Source: Psoroptes ovis (lineage: Eukaryota > Arthropoda > Arachnida > Sarcoptiformes > Psoroptidae). From it: a stretch of 64,000 nt of DNA. The stretch covers positions 1 to 64,000 of the forward strand of contig PQWQ01000005.1 in the NCBI GenBank assembly GCA_002943765.1. Direction: 5' to 3'. Positions 23,701 through 40,200 of the stretch are shown in pieces (within the stretch, counting starts at the first letter, position 1; each line of letters begins with the position of its first letter). The position numbers and the translations under genes were made by a program. The notes beneath the pieces were generated by a model that was not told the DNA's origin, ran no database searches, and was given only the letters and a program-made list of their open reading frames with translations.

Positions 23701-26700
23701 TCGCTCAAAATCATTTAATACATTTCAAACATTATCATTTTTGATCGAAATTTCAATCTTTTTTTCAACTTACTCAAACTTAAAAAGTCAAATTAATTAA
23801 AATTTAGAGAAGAGAAAACTGATTCTTAAATTTAAATTTAAATTTGAATAAATTAAATAAATTTTTAATGATTTCAGCTCAAACTTGATCATATGCAAAA
23901 CAGCAAAACTCCAGCTCCAAATGATGATTAATTCTCAGCACAATAAACATTTTTGATTAAAACTGGCATCCTTTATGAAAAGTGCCATTAATCATTTTCC
24001 ATTTAACGAGCAGCTTCCAAACAACCAACAACAGTCACACATCAAGAGAAATGAATCATTCTTTCCTATTTTCTCAAATTATTCTTCTCGCAAACGTTTA
24101 GTTGTTTTTCATTAATTTTGCCATTTTTAATATTTGCAATTATTTCTTTTTCATTTTTCATATTTTTTCAGCCGAAATTTATTTTTGCAAACAAACACAT
24201 AACATTCAAATATTGTTTCATCAATTCTTTGGACCTTACAACTTGACCAATCTTCATTGAACTTCAATTAATCATCTTTATATTTGAATCAGGTATTAAT
24301 TCAAAAATTAATTGAATTCTCTTTTATGATAAATTTTCAAGTATAGTTCAATTCGAATAGTATTTTCATGTGTTAACCTTTCGTATCTGATTCACCAAAT
24401 AATAACAATCAACAGGAGATTTGGCCATTTTTAATAAATAAGCACATTTGTGAATTCAAATCAAAACGAATCGAATCGTTAGACGCATTATTTTCCATAT
24501 GTCACATTCTTAAATAATGATCGATTTGATTCAATTTTCAATTTTCTCCATGAATGTCTGAGTGTTAGTCCATTGATCATTTTTGTCACAAAAGTGAAAA
24601 TGCATATTTCAAATATTTCAATTTTAATATTTGAACAAAAACATATTTTCATGAAATATTGTCATATTTGTTATTATCAAAAAATACATTGCTTTTCTAA
24701 TAACAAAAAAAATATATGATTTTTCATTTCACAGATAAATGCCTCAAACAATTGAGCTCTTTTTCTGTGAATTTCAATCTTCATTATTCCATTTTACTAA
24801 TCCTTTTTTGAAAGTTGATTTCACTGCAATGCATTCATATCTGTCTTCACTGTCATTTGAAGTGAAAATAGATTTTTTCAATGAAAGCAGTTTTATTCAA
24901 AAATTCTGTTTGTTTTACTAACTAAAAATTGAAAAATTTTCACTTTTTTTATGCTCAAATAAATGTTTCGAATGCATTTAAATTTATGTTGATTTGTTCA
25001 TATTGTTTGAATATGATCAAAGTAGTAATGATTATTATTATTATTATTTTACTTCTCTTAATTCAATTTAAAAGTTTCATTTAATTATTCCCAATCGGAA
25101 AATGAAAATGGATGCATGCTAAATTTTTGTTTAATCAAAATATTGCCTGTCTATAACGACGTGAGTCGAAAACAAAACAAGAAAATGTGTCTAATGAAAA
25201 GATTGGCAAATACAGAAAAACTCAATTAATTATCAAATGCTTAACTTATTTACTAACAATCATTTTCAGGTTCAAACTCACAAATTATGCATTTAACAAT
25301 AGGCCTACAAGGTAACTGCATAGAATTAATGGCAAATGCACTATTCATTATGATAGGATTTATATTTTTTTTTTTTACTTTGTTTCACCATTGTTTCATA
25401 TAATCGCAATTATTTTCATCAAGATTTGTCAGTGAAAACAAAATTGTCATATAAATTAGTTAATACAATCAACATTTCCATTTATTTGTTAATACAATGA
25501 ATCACTAAAACTCACTACTCTACTAAAAAACAATAAAATCACAATTTATTTGTTTCGACACCAAAACGAAACAATCATTATTGCATTTTTGCTAATCATG
25601 CAAATTTATTCTTATTGAAGAATAATCATTTATTTATTATTATTACATATCAATGAAATGATACAGAAATGGCTGATTTTTTTTCCAATTTCCACCAATA
25701 TTTTCGATTCTTAGAAATGGATTTTATTTTTTTTGATCAGATGTCATGGTCAAAACATAGCAATAATCAAGTTTTATTCGATAAAAAAAACTATTTGAAT
25801 GTCGAATCTACATCCAAACTCAAAGTGTTCAGTAATTAGAGACAAGCCAACTGTCAAATTCAATTTGATCTTTCTGTGCTTGTTTGTATGTTTGTGAGAA
25901 ATTTATTGGTTCATTTAATTTAGTTCTTTTTTCAATGGCATCAAATGCATTCGGAAAACTCGTTAATCGAGTTATTCGACTTTGAAGGTAATAAGAATAA
26001 ATTATTATCATGCAATCATTGATCAAATTTTCGCTCTCAAAATGTTTGCATCCTCATCCAAAATTTATATTTTTGATTAGATTTGTTTGTGATTTTTATG
26101 TTCAACATACATTTGCACAATGACAACGAGGCGCTAAACATATAAACAATATTGTTTTCAAATGTGATTTGGTTTTTTTTTGCTTTTTGTTAGCGAATAA
26201 CAAATATCAATTCTCTTTGGAGGATGAAAATTTTATTATTTTTCATTAAATTCAATTGCGAATTATATTCGCTGATTCCTTGAGCACAAATAAACGAAAA
26301 TGACAAATTTGTATTATCTGTGTGTGTGCAATTGCCAATGAGATAGATTTGCCAGCAAATATTTCTCTGAGGATTTTACTTATTTTATATTTATTCATCT
26401 TTTTTTATGGTTTTTATCATTATTCTCAAAGCAGCCATTTCAATTTATCAAACATAAATTTAAATTCAATGAGGATGCTGATTTGATGATCAAACAAATC
26501 TAACAAAGAAAAGAAACAAATTCACAAATTTATTGATAATTTATTCGCAAAAAATATCAAAAAATGTTGAAACATAAATTCGGCACAGTTATTTGTTTCT
26601 TTTTGATTGATTTTTGATTTATTGATTTCCGATAAATAAATCTTGGATAGATTCTTCCCACATTTGTTTGATCAACAAAACTAAAAAAAAAATGCATCAA

Positions 26701-29700
26701 ATTCAAGATTTGAAAATTGAGTAAATATCAATCATGTCGTTTGAATGTTCATGTTTTGATTGTGGTTTACATGTTAAACTGTTGTACTTTGAATATTCCA
26801 ATCTTTCAATATTTTCAATCTGTCTTATTTTTCGATTAATTTGCCAATGTTTAATTAATTATACCTTAGTCATTCATAATGTAATTCATATGTGAAAGAC
26901 ATTTGTTTATTGATATGTTGTCAGGAAGAGCAAAAAGTAATCAATTCTACATTGAAATTGATGATCATTCTCAGCCAAATGTGGTCAAATCTCTGCAACA
27001 TTGTTCTTTGGTGCTCTGGTTACATTCTCTCTAAAAATCAATCGATTAAATTGATGAAACCGTAGTACACTATCCAAAATGTATTGTGCAGGAAATTGAA
27101 ATTTTTGTATTTGGTTGAGACTTGGTGAAAAAGAAAACATTTAATTTATTATCTTTCCTTTTTCTCTAATCTTTGAAATTCCGATCGATTTATTAAAAAT
27201 AAGAGAAAAATTATCATATTTTTGCTGTGATTATTATTTGTTTTGCTTGCTCAAATGATCACATGCCTACAATCATTCATACATGCTTGGTTGATTAGCA
27301 TTTTCTCGAATCGATGCCAATATTAGACATCAATTGTTAATGTTATCTTCTTTCAAAAACACAGTCATAATTGCTGAGTGATCTTTTTCCATTGCTGCAA
27401 ACATCAATGCATTCACATATTAAATCATTAAGAATATGCTACAAAAAAGCATGGTTTTAATGATTAAATTGTTATTCATTCAATTATTATCATTTTGACA
27501 CAGTCATATTTGAATTCTTTCCCGTTCATTTAATCCATTCATATATCCATAGCATTGATGAGAATGGTCAATTATCATAATGATTATCGAATAATGACTC
27601 TGCAATGCAAATGGCAAACGCCCAATAAATTTAAAATGAAAATTTATTCATTTTATTTCATACAAAATTGTGCAAAATCAATCGAAAATGGTGCATGGGG
27701 CATTTCGATCAATAATCACAGCCACAAGATCAAAATCACCTTTTTGGTATTTCAAATTTCAAATTAAAACTGACATGCACCAATGACCATTTCTTGATTC
27801 GGTATTCATCATTAATATGATTGAATCATAATTCATTTGATGAATCGGGAAAAGGATCCATCACCATTAACTGCAGATAGACACTCATCAGAATAGATTC
27901 CGTTAAAATTATAATTTTCTTAGTTAATGTCAAAATATAAATGTCGAATCCATTTTTTCCTTCGACTTGATTCATATTAATTTTTGAAGAAAATAGACTG
28001 TTATGCATATTTATTTTCAATTTACCAAAACTTCAAATGCAAAATCTCATTTTCCCAGTTTTCCAAAATGTGGCATTAATGAAATTCAATTTAAAATTGC
28101 AAAGATAACAAAAGATTACTTGCGCATTTGAAATATTGAAAAAAATGGTAATTATTATTTTCCATTCATTCCTTCAAGTCATTTTATTTCATATGATTTC
28201 CTTATGTTTTCGCTCAGCTTCTATTTGTCAATAGTGGTTTGGAAAGTTCAAAAATTATGATCTCTTTTTCCATGTTTATCATGTTCTCGCATTTCATTGC
28301 CCTAAATTGAATGAAATGGAATAAATGATAAATAGTCAATCATTGATCATTATTCAAATTGTAGAAAAGCGATTATTCATAATGAATATTTGCAAGACAA
28401 TCATTTCAAATATTTATTTAAGCCGTATGTATGATTTTTCATGTGTTTAGCAGACAAAAAATATGTTAATGGCTTGTAATTTAATTCATTACATTTGATA
28501 TGTACAAACAAATCGATTATAGTTTTATTATTATATTCATTAATATCAATGTCAATCAGTCAGATGAAATGAAATGAAATAATAATAATAAATTACCAAC
28601 TCATCAATCTATTCTCAAGCAAACTGCTATTATCATTACTGCTATTTATTTTGAGAATCGATTAAATTTCATGAATTTTAAAATGAACAAAAATTCATTC
28701 AAATCATGAGAACAATTGAATTAGACTACACAATTGAACAATGAATTATGAGAATTAAATAAAATTGACATTCATTCCGTTTAACATGCATCACTGAATT
28801 GAAATTGATGATCATAGATACTATTCATATTGTTATGATATGTGCATCGATTGAGACAAGTATTGTTGCAGAAATTAAAAATTGTTAAGATAAATGTGAA
28901 TGCTGCTGCAGAGATAAAAATAAATTTACATATCAAACAAATATGAATCATATCAAATTAATTCAAATAAATTCATTTCTTTTATTTGCATAAAAGATTT
29001 CCACTTAAATTGATATTTTTCAATAAATATCATTAATTTAACATCTTTCTTGAACAGCATAATAATAACAATGATCAATCAATGAACGAAATAAATGTTT
29101 GGCCAGAAATGGATCCCCAATTGATCAGCAAATGATCACATCTAAGAGAATAATTTCATTCTTTTTTCGTTTAGTTGTCAAGTTGATCTCAGTATAATAC
29201 CATTCATTCACTGTATTTGATAATAAAAATATGCTCAAAAACGTTGACATTTCATGTTTGATGCATAGAAAAATGTTGCCAATGTTCAAAATTAGATATG
29301 AAATGATGATGAACAAAAAACACTCGAATTATTCCAAAATTGGATCAACGATTCGAATGAATTGCGATGAAATGATAATCATAAATACACACACACCATA
29401 CACATCTATATGATAAATTGATATCATTTCTTTGTCATATTTTTTCTATTTCCAGTTTTTCACGCCGTTCTGATTTCTGCAAGTTGCCATAAATGTTGCC
29501 AAAAGAAACAATACTATTCTCTATTCCAAATGCTCCACACTCATATCGACCGGATTTGACAAGTAAAACACTGCAAAAAAAAATCAATGAACAACAAATA
29601 AGGAAAATGTGTGAATGATAAATCGAATTTGACCATCCAAAAGAAATTTACAAAAGTTTTTTTTTTTGCAAATTTTCAATTATCAATTTCAAATAAACAT

Positions 29701-31234
29701 TATTTATGTCTTAAAACACTTTTTTCTATTCAAACTTTTTTGTTTACTGAGCAAAAACTTATGCGCCTCTCTAATTAATCAATTATCCAAATTTCAAAAA
29801 AATTTTTTTAATCAACTTTGCCATTCAATCCACTTGGTGTGGGTGAGAGATGAAATAGCAAATTCGAACATAGCTGCCATAATAATGACCCACTAATTGT
29901 TCATATTCACACACTCTCAAATATCTTTGAAAATTTTTCTTAGATAAATGTTCACATTGACATCAATTAAATGTTGTCATCACTGCATGACAACCAGCCG
30001 CACATCACAATCACTTTTCTAATTTGCTTATTATCATCAAATGTTCAAAACACATTCATTTTTTAAATGAATTTTCACTGTTGAAAACTCGCGAATTTTC
30101 TATTGTCTTCAAAAACAATGAAAACATATCGAGTCAATGATTATTGTATTGAATTCAAAGGAAAATGTAAATTGTCGATTAATGAAATGAATTAATAAAA
30201 AATATTAATTAGAAAAAATGAATAACAATCAAAACATTAATTATCAATTTCCTTCAATGATCATTTTCTACTCCTATACACTCTTTACTTTCTCTTAAAT
30301 TGACTAAAATTATGAATTCAATTTGAAATAAATATTGCAGAGAAGACAACTTTGGTGAGGGCTTCATTCAAAATATTTTCAATTCAAATTGTTAAACTCA
30401 ACTCGATTTCACATAACATTCATATTCATTTTGGATGACATTCATTTGATCAAATTGCACTGAAAATTTAGTTAGTTTCATTCATAAATTGTCGAAGACA
30501 TTTGTGTTGTAAAAAGAATTTATTTTCAAAGTAATCATAATTTCAGCATCTATCTGTGTGATATCATACAACAAAACCGTTTCAAGGAAAAATTTGAACG
30601 GAAATCCATATGACGAAGAAAATGATTTGCTCATTTAGAAAAATTCAGAAACATTTTTCCTTTGTGAAACGATCATCGTAATATCAAATTGGATTCATTT
30701 CAAATAAAATAATTAATAATTTTGACCTTTGTTTGCTCTGCCTTGCTGCTCCAAATATGATCAATGAAATGAGAATCATTTGAAAAATAGAGTAGAAAAA
30801 ATGGCCATTTCATAACATTTCAAATAATAATTGTACATGTTATATATGTGCCCATATTCCTCACATAATCGATACAAGTGCAAATTCGCCGATCATTTAA
30901 AATTCTAAAAATGTTTTACAGGCAAGATTTGATCTCATATTTTTATTTAAAGCACATTAATAAATCAAATCAGATATTTTTCAAGTTTAAATTTATATTT
31001 TCTAACCATTTTTTTTGCTTTTTCATTTTGATAAATAGAATTTCCTTCAAAATTAACAGTCAAATGTTCAACATTATTATTATTATTATTTACCCGTCCA
31101 TCCTTTTCATGGATTGAATGGTGAACAATTTTTTTTATCAAAAATTAATATGATTTGATATGAGCCGCTTTTCGATACATTTATTAATCTATGCATTTAT
31201 TGAATGAACAATAATGCTTTAAATAATCAGAGCT
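20751..31234. other. Gene-free stretch, right part of the 17-kb desert
   Basis: More than 10 kb of AT-rich DNA. Open frames are at most about 100 codons, mostly lack ATG starts, and encode Phe/Asn/Ile-rich random-looking peptides. No tRNA-like cloverleaf sequence, satellite or transposon protein was seen. Its position directly upstream of the dopamine receptor suggests regulatory DNA for a neuronal gene, by analogy only. Confidence 0.5.
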
Positions 31235-34200
31235 ATGGATCAGCAAAATGTATTTAAGAATATAACATTATCATTTTGGACGAGACCTAAATTGAATGAT
31301 TATTCTAAACATAATAGTAACAGTAATGGTAATAATATTAACACTGACAATAATGTCGATATCTCTAAAAATATAGCAAACAATGATAATTATGATAATA
31401 TTACAACCACTAATCAAAATGCTAATCAATCTCCATATTTGTCCACACAAATTTCAAACAATCAACATGAAACGATTTTTGATGATGATCATAATAATTT
31501 ATTACGTAGACAAATAAATACAATCAGCATTAATTTATGGAATTCATTCAATACCAATCATCATGTTGACCATAATAATCCCCACCATAAAATCAATGAT
31601 CCGATTTCTTCGAATCTTAATAATTCTACAGTCATACATTCTGCACCGGATACATCGAATAGTGGAAATGATTCGTTTGGTTTATTGGTAAATTTGACTG
31701 ATGAAACATTAGTCAAGTTGAATGAATTTAAACAAAATTCTCAACAAGACTTTGCTCAAAATTCTGTCATCCATGATGCACCGGAACTGACGACAAGAGC
31801 AGCAGCAGCTTTTCAACAAACTTTATTCAATAAAATCAGTCAGCAATCACTACCATCTTCGGTTAAGAATACTAACAGTGTTGCGATCGATAAATTTCCA
31901 CCGCAAACATCAATGATTAATGATGACCATCAAATCGATAATCAGTATTCACCTTCAGCATCATACAGTCATGATGATCGTCTTAGCATTGAACATAATG
32001 AAATGGTTCGAACATTTGCCATCAATAATCATCATCAAACAACCGATTCGAATGCAGAATCGTCTACTCATGATTCAATTACGAGTTTCAATAGAAATGA
32101 TGAAGATTTCATCGATTTAGAATGGTCAACATGGACACCAAATGAATCTAATGGTGAGAGCAATAATAACAGCAATGATGATGATGATGATTGGTTCGGC
32201 TTATTAGAACAAAATAGAAATGACTTGTTCACTAATTATTGCAATAACTTATCTTCATCTAATTCAAATGCAACTTCCAACAATCCATACCAATCATCAT
32301 GGACTAATCGAACTTGTTTATTAGAATTATTGAATAATAATAATGTCACAACGCCCACTACAACAATAATGACTATGATGTCCAACAATAATTATCAAAC
32401 AACAATTCCATTGAATAATGATCATTTATTTTCGTTCAACCAACAAATCAGTGAAATGACAACACAACAACAAAACGAACGCGTTTATTGGGCATTGATA
32501 TTGATTATATTGCCTATATTAGCATTATTCGGTAATTTCCTCGTTATTCTCAGGTATATTTTTTCGAATCAATATCAAACAACATTCAATATTCAATCTA
32601 ATTCATTCATTTTCATAACCAGTGTTTATCGTGAAAGAAATTTACAAACAGTCACCAATTGGTTTATTGTCAGTTTAGCTTTTGCTGATTTATTTGTGGC
32701 CATACCAATGCTATTTTCCACATATGTCATGGTAAGTTCAAATTTATTTAGTCCATTTTTCCCTGATGCATCATCATTCATTCATTTGCTAAATCTAATG
32801 ATCAATTCAATCAAAATATCTATTTGTATGCGTAGCAAACTTTGATTTTAAAATATTTTTGAATATGACTATTTTATTATTGAATTTCATACAAAAATAA
32901 GAGCAATTTTTCTTAGCTTCTCCATTCAACAATGACACAATGAATTCATCTACAATTTTTAAAATATGCAAATAACAAATTTTCCAATCGAATTGGATTT
33001 TTTTTTATTCTAAGATTTTTTTATTTTTTTTCGGTTGAAAACATTTCAATATGAATTCAAATATTCCATCCATTTTTTTTTGTCAATATTTTCATGAACC
33101 AAAATTTTCAAATATTTGATTATTAATCTCATTTACTTTTGATTTATCCATTTATCGTTTTATTTAATATAAATTGGCGAACGAATGGATTGAAGTTTGA
33201 TTCATGGAATAATATAAAAATACCAAAATGCTAATATTTCCATTTCCTTCATTTCAAAGAAAATTCCTTTCAATTCAAATCGATTCCATCAATTTTGTTT
33301 ATTTTTCATTACATTTTTGGTTGATGCACACAACCTAAAATTCAGTATTGCTCGATTACAACTTAGAACTTACAATCACAATATCTGTGTAATAATAATA
33401 ATAATTTTACATTTTTTTTTCTTTCGAAACTCATACATTTTTGTTAAATGAAACTAATTAAATATTTATTTAGTCATTTATTTGTCATAAATTGCACTAA
33501 TGATGTTGAACATTGACTGTGTGTGTGTTTTTTTTTGAAATCAATTTCAAACAACACAACCAGAACAAAACAAAACAAAAGATAAACAATTAAAAACATT
33601 TTAATTTCCAGTTTTTTTTACTACATCGATTTTGACGAATAATCACCAGGAATAGGCACCCTTTTTTTCAGTAGAAAAAGTACCATTCTCTCCTTTCTGC
33701 CCTTTTTGACAAATACAATCGCAGTATTCATTAAAATTTGATGCATTTTTTTCAATTTTTTTCTTTGATATTTTTGAATGTCAATTTTTGCGAAACATTG
33801 AAATTGCATTTGATACAAATGGAAATACTTGATTCTGTCATTCTGTAGAATAGATATGTCATTTAATGATCGATGGACTTAATGATTTTTATTATTATTT
33901 CATTATCTTTTTCATTTTAAATTTTTGATTATAAATTCAATTTGCTTCATCAACACAACAACACACACACACAGACAATATTAATAAATGAATGAATGAC
34001 AATACACCAGTAATAATAATCATAATGTTAATAATGATCATGGTCGATTTATATATAGCGCCATCAAAACTTAAATGAATTGTTGGAAAATTATATTTCA
34101 TGGATTTTTTTTTTTTTTTTTTGGTTCAAGTTGGCTTCATTTGTCCAAATTCGTCCAGTATCATGATTCGATTCAATTCATGAATCAAAAAATATTTTTG

Positions 34201-37200
34201 GCCAATGAATTCCTAAATATAAATTGCATTCATCAATGTAATATTTACATTTGTTGCATATTTCTCTCCCTCTCTGTTTTATTTCATTTTTTCGTGTGAG
34301 GGTATTGTCATTCCTTAACACAAACCATTGTCATACAAAATTCGATTACTGAATTTTGAATCAACACAAACGAAGAATTTTCAAATTATCTTTGGTCCGA
34401 AAATTCTTTCATCGTCCGATTTACAGAGTGAATTTTCATTGATACAAAGTAGAATGATTGATGCCTGAAGCGATTCTATTGTTTATCATTTTTTAGTGTA
34501 TGATGATTGTTGAATTTATTCGTAAATGTATTGGATAATTGACAATTTTCAATCACTTCGAATCGATATACTCAAACAAATTTTCCTTAATAATTCATCC
34601 AAAACAATGTACTGTGTGAAATGGTTAGCAGAAAAAGCCTTTTGGGTTTTTTCATCACAAATTTGATTATTAAGTGATTGATTGATCGATCAGCCATGCA
34701 TTCATTGATTCACCAACTCTAATTCAATTGACGACCGAAAAAGAAAAATTCTTGAAAATTGGTTGCCAAAAAAACAATACTACTAATCAATAACATTGAA
34801 TGAATGAAAATGATTGATTTGATATTTCCATTTAAATGTTTTGCTATTAATTTGCTTATATTTCAATGAATAAACTTGTTTATGTGGAAATGAGAGAATT
34901 TCTGTGAATAAATAGATGAATATATCTTTGAAAATTAGAGTTTTGCAAATATAACAACTAAAAACAAATAAGGAAATTATTAGTAAATTATTTTATCAAA
35001 TTTATTCTCTCTTTGTTTATTTATTTGTTTGTATCATTATTTTAGGTGAATGTCGATTGGGAATTAAGTGAAACAGTATGCGATCTTTACATAGCAACCG
35101 ATGTCATATGTTCAACAGCATCAATTTTTAATTTAGTTGCCATCAGTTTTGATCGGTAAGATTTGAAAATCAAATGATTATATTTATTCTTTATGTTTTC
35201 CACTACCGATTTGATTAAACTTAAGCGATTGGCATTCAACATTTTTTTCTTTTCATTGATTGCCATATAAAATACATACTTTTGCCATATTCGATCAATT
35301 TTTCGCATTTAAACCAACAACCGTATCATTTTTTTATAACAATTTTTTTACATCGTTCCAAAAGTATTTGCCCAAACTTTTTCACTGCCCAAATGATTAT
35401 TTTTTTATTTAAAATTTCATTAAAATTCAGTCTGATTCTCTTTTAGATTTAAAGTTAGATGAATTATGGTTAGATCATAATAATAGTGTGTATCAATATG
35501 ATTATTATAATAATAAAAATTGGTTTTTTTTGAGACATTTCTCATTTGACCGTCCGTATTTTCACTATGCCACACAAAATTCAATGGTTTTTCTAATTTG
35601 AATTTTTATTGGAAAATATTCTCAAATTTATTCGATTGGCTAACAATAAATCTTTTTTTTTGAGAATTTGAACATTTTGAAAATAATGAATTTATTCAAC
35701 TCATAGCATTCATCAAATTTATTATTAATTTCGGTTCATAAATTGGACAAAACTTTTTTTTGTGTGTGTGTGTCTAACAATAAATAAATGTGAACATATT
35801 TTTGCAATTCGGTAATTCGGCTGAAATTTATACATTTTGCGTGAAAAAAAGAAAAGAAAATCAATTCTCTAAAATTTGGCCAATGGCTGTGTGTGAAAAT
35901 CGATTGATAAATTATTGATTTTAAATTTCAAAAATTATTTCTATTTGCTTTTATTGATTTATTGCTACTAAAATAAATAAATAAATTTTCAAACATTCGC
36001 CCAAACAGTTACATAGCCGTTACACATCCAATATTTTATTCGAAACATAAAAATGATAAACGTGTTATAATCACAATCATATTGGTGTGGATGGCATCGT
36101 TCGGTGTCGGTTTACCGATTATGCTTGGAGCAAACACATCACCAGAGCGCATACCAGAATTATGCATATTTTACAATTCCAATTTTATAATATATTCATC
36201 GTTATGGTCATTTTATGTGCCATGTGTAATGATGGTCATATTGTACTATAAAATTTTTAAAGCCATACATGATCGGGCACGCAAAAAAATGGATCAATCA
36301 AGCAGTGGATCGACAACAATAGCTACCCGTGGCAACATGACGCAGACCGGTGTTGGAATGACCACAACCGGTGTCGGTACATTAGGTGGTGTTAGCAGCT
36401 GTAGTGCAATCACAACAAGTATTATGAATGCCAATAAAAAATCACAGCAGTTTCCAAGTAATCAAAATTTATTGTTAATTATGAATCAACAACAGCAACA
36501 ACAAAATGTGAATAAAGCTAAAAATATTCTGGGCATTGATTCAACAACAGCTCTGCAGACATCAACCATCACCACAAATGTTGCGAAATCAATGGCAGAC
36601 AACAATGATAACAATAAACAGCCCTTGCAGCAATCACCAACGAATAATATTCAAACAATCAAAATAAATCACATATCTGTTGGTGGCACTACAACAACAT
36701 CATCAAGCCAACTGACAACGACAACAACATTGCCTATCATATCAATCATTTCTTCATCAAATACAACCGCCACTAATACACAGACAAATAATCAAACAAA
36801 TAGCAGCAATCTATCCAATTGTGATCGACCAATTAATAATAATGAAAATAACCCTAATTTGAATAATAATAATTTAATTGAAACGAGTAATAGTGATAAT
36901 ATTGACAGCAGATTAGATGATGAAGATGAAGAGGATGATGATGAAGATGACTATGATGACGATGATGATGATGATGAGCCAGACAAATATACTGATGATA
37001 ATGATGTCGAAAATAATCGAAAACAAAAGAAAATTGCTGACAGTCAAAGTAAAAAGCAATCAAAATCAAATGAGGGTAATTATTATATCGTTTATTATTT
37101 TAATTTATTCATTCAATTTATTGACAATATTATTCATTTTCACACAGATAATAATCGTCGTCAATGTAAAATGTTTTTGATTGAAAATACTATTTCTGCA

Positions 37201-40200
37201 ATGAACAATAATAATAATAATAATAATAATAACAGTAATAAATCCAACAAAATAAATGGTGATGGTCTGCGTATGAATGAAATTGATGATTTCGAAAAAT
37301 TAGTTGACCCATCCAGTATTGTTGATCTGAAAAATGTAAATATTGATAATAATAACAAATTAACAGTAAAAAATAATAATGTTCATGAAAGCACAACTGT
37401 TGATGAAATGTATGATAATCAGAGAGACAAAAATAGTGATAGTAACAATGATAATAATAATAATAATGATCATTTCAAGAAAAAATCTCGCCGTTTCAAT
37501 CTTGGACGTAAACATAAATCAAGCCGTAAAAAACGTGAAAAAGTTTCGGCACGTCGTGAACGTAAAGCAACAAAAACATTGGCCATTGTCTTAGGTATTT
37601 TTTGATTATTATTTGATTTATTTGATTGCATGCTCCATTAAACAACAATGTCCATTTACTTGCACGAATTTATTACCTTTAATTAGACTAAAAAAAAACT
37701 TTATTTTAATTACTTCACATTTGTTTCATTTCCAGTTCAGAATCGAATTCATATATATTTGCAAGCAAACAATAATAATAATACAATTATTCAATTTAAT
37801 TCCCTCCTTACAATTCAAATTTCTTCAATTCTCCATAGAATTCAATTCTTCGAATCATATGAAATAATAATATTTTGTTATTATTATTATTATTACTTAT
37901 TACAATTATTGTTATTGCTTCTTTTTCCATCGAAAATGAATATATTTTTTCTATGTTTGAATAATAATTTGATTGCCATTACGATTTGATGCATGCATCA
38001 TCTATGTTCCACTGTGTGTGTGTGTGTTCCGAAAATATTTATGTTCACCATTTTTTTAAGTAAAAATAATATTTCCCTTTCAAAATAGAAATGCTGACAC
38101 ATACGATAATTTGCCAAGCAACATTGAAAATAAAAAATTGTTATATTACCTTTCATTATTTGGAAAGTCTGAAAAAAAATACAAACATTAAGTTTTTTTT
38201 ATTATCATTTTTTTCGTAGAACCCAAAACAAAAAACAAAAAATAAGAACTTTGTAAAAAGAAGAAAAAAAAACTTTGCTTTTTTCATGTTTCAACATGGA
38301 AATTCAAACATCGATTTCCAAACAAAAACACACATAAAATAAAACATATTGATAGCAATATCAATAACTCAATCCAACTGATCACATAACCAACCATTTC
38401 ACAAACATTCAAATATTTATTTCCCATTTCGTGATTGAATCAAATCAGTCTCTAAATTAAATGTCTCAGATCTTTGCCCAAAATCAAATCAATTTTGTTT
38501 TGTTGAATTGTTTGAATTGTAAAATCATGCAAACTTTTGTTTATTTTATTTTTTCATTTTTTTTACAGGTGTCTTTTTGCTTTGTTGGACTCCATTCTTT
38601 AGGTAAGTTTTATTCAGTATTTTTCATTTATTGATTTCTGGGCCCGATTCGGACACACTGAAATTCACTTTGAAAAATGGCAACAAACTCCTTTGATTCT
38701 TCAACACAGAATGACTCTTGATTCGAATAAAACTTGAAAACTTGAAAATATCGCAGCATTACTTCATTCATTCCATTTAAATAACAAAATCACAAAATCA
38801 TTTTGATAGAAACATGCGTTTCATCAAAATTTGAACGGGGCAAATATGATTCGTGAACCATTGTTTGTTTATAAAGAAAATGTACATTTTAGCATTATGG
38901 TTTTCTTGTTTCATCTTATAGTTTTACTTTTTAGTTGTGTAAATATTTGCCTTTCATCAAAAAAAAAAAAAAAATAATATATCATAAAGGTTTAATATTT
39001 TATCTACCAAAAAGATGGAAAGATTAATAATTTATGATCTACACTGAACGAAAACAAACAACAATCATTTATTGTTGCAACGTGAATGAATCTATTTCGT
39101 TTTATTCGAAATTTTCCACTGTTCCCAATTTTTGTAATTGAGAATAGTGTCAAATACAAACTCTATCTCTCTCTAGTCTTTTATTCAAATTGATGCACTT
39201 ATGTTCGATTTAAAATCGATTATATTTTTCGGATCAATATTGCTTGAATGTGTGTGTTATTTTTAATATTTAAATGTTCAAATCATATTCAACCATATAG
39301 TAGTTCAATCTATATGGATTCATTCGTATTCAGTAATTTTTAGTGTTCTACTCATTCATATTCATTCAATTTTATTTTGTTCGAAGCCCGTTCGTCCATT
39401 AATAGACATCAATTTATGACCATCTTCTTCTCCGTCACCCATAAATATTTCGATTTAACATTTAAGATTTTCATTTTATTCACCCGAAAAAAAAATTACC
39501 TTAAAAATTTTCCATGAATTTTTTTGCTTTAGAATTGCTTTGCCATTTTCTCAAACAAACAAAAAACAATGAATGAAATTTCAATTGATTATGGATGATT
39601 CGAAGAAATATTTGAATAGTTTGCACACATCACATAAATAAATAAAACTTTTCAAAATTCACCAAATGTGGATTTTCTCTGTGTGTATGTGTGTGTTTGA
39701 CAAAAATAAAATAAATTTAAAAATAAATTCAATTATCATTTTCATGTTCAAATTCAAATGTTCAAATTCAATTCGATTCAAGTTCAAATGACGTTATGTT
39801 TAAATATTCAAACATTCAATCAATTGTTTGTTTATCTGTGTTTGCAATAATAATCATGTTAATCAAACAATGTTTCTTTTCGATAAAGCTACACACACAA
39901 AATGTTGACAATATTTGTATGACAACTTTTTGATGAAAGCGAATTTCCAATAATTTACAATTAATCAGAGCTTCGAAATTGAAGCCTGTGTTGTTGAATG
40001 AACCTTTTTTTAGAAAGTGTTCGATATTTAAAAAAAAAGCTTAAAATGAAAAATATGTGAACAGTTGCCAGAAGCATAATTTTTAAAACCTTTACTTTAT
40101 GTGAATGAATGTGAATCAATTAAAAGCTTAATTTGTGAAAAAAAATTGTATTTTTCAGTTGTAATATTTTAGATGCCATTTGTATAAAACTCCATGAAAA

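Noticed and set aside
14284..31234. tRNA or known microRNA genes in the desert
   Set aside because: I looked by eye for B-box-like sequences and well-known microRNA seeds and found none. A covariance-model search would be decisive.
36854..37396. Antisense frames rich in His, Tyr and Leu
   Set aside because: They are complements of the Asp and Asn repeats in the dopamine receptor third loop.
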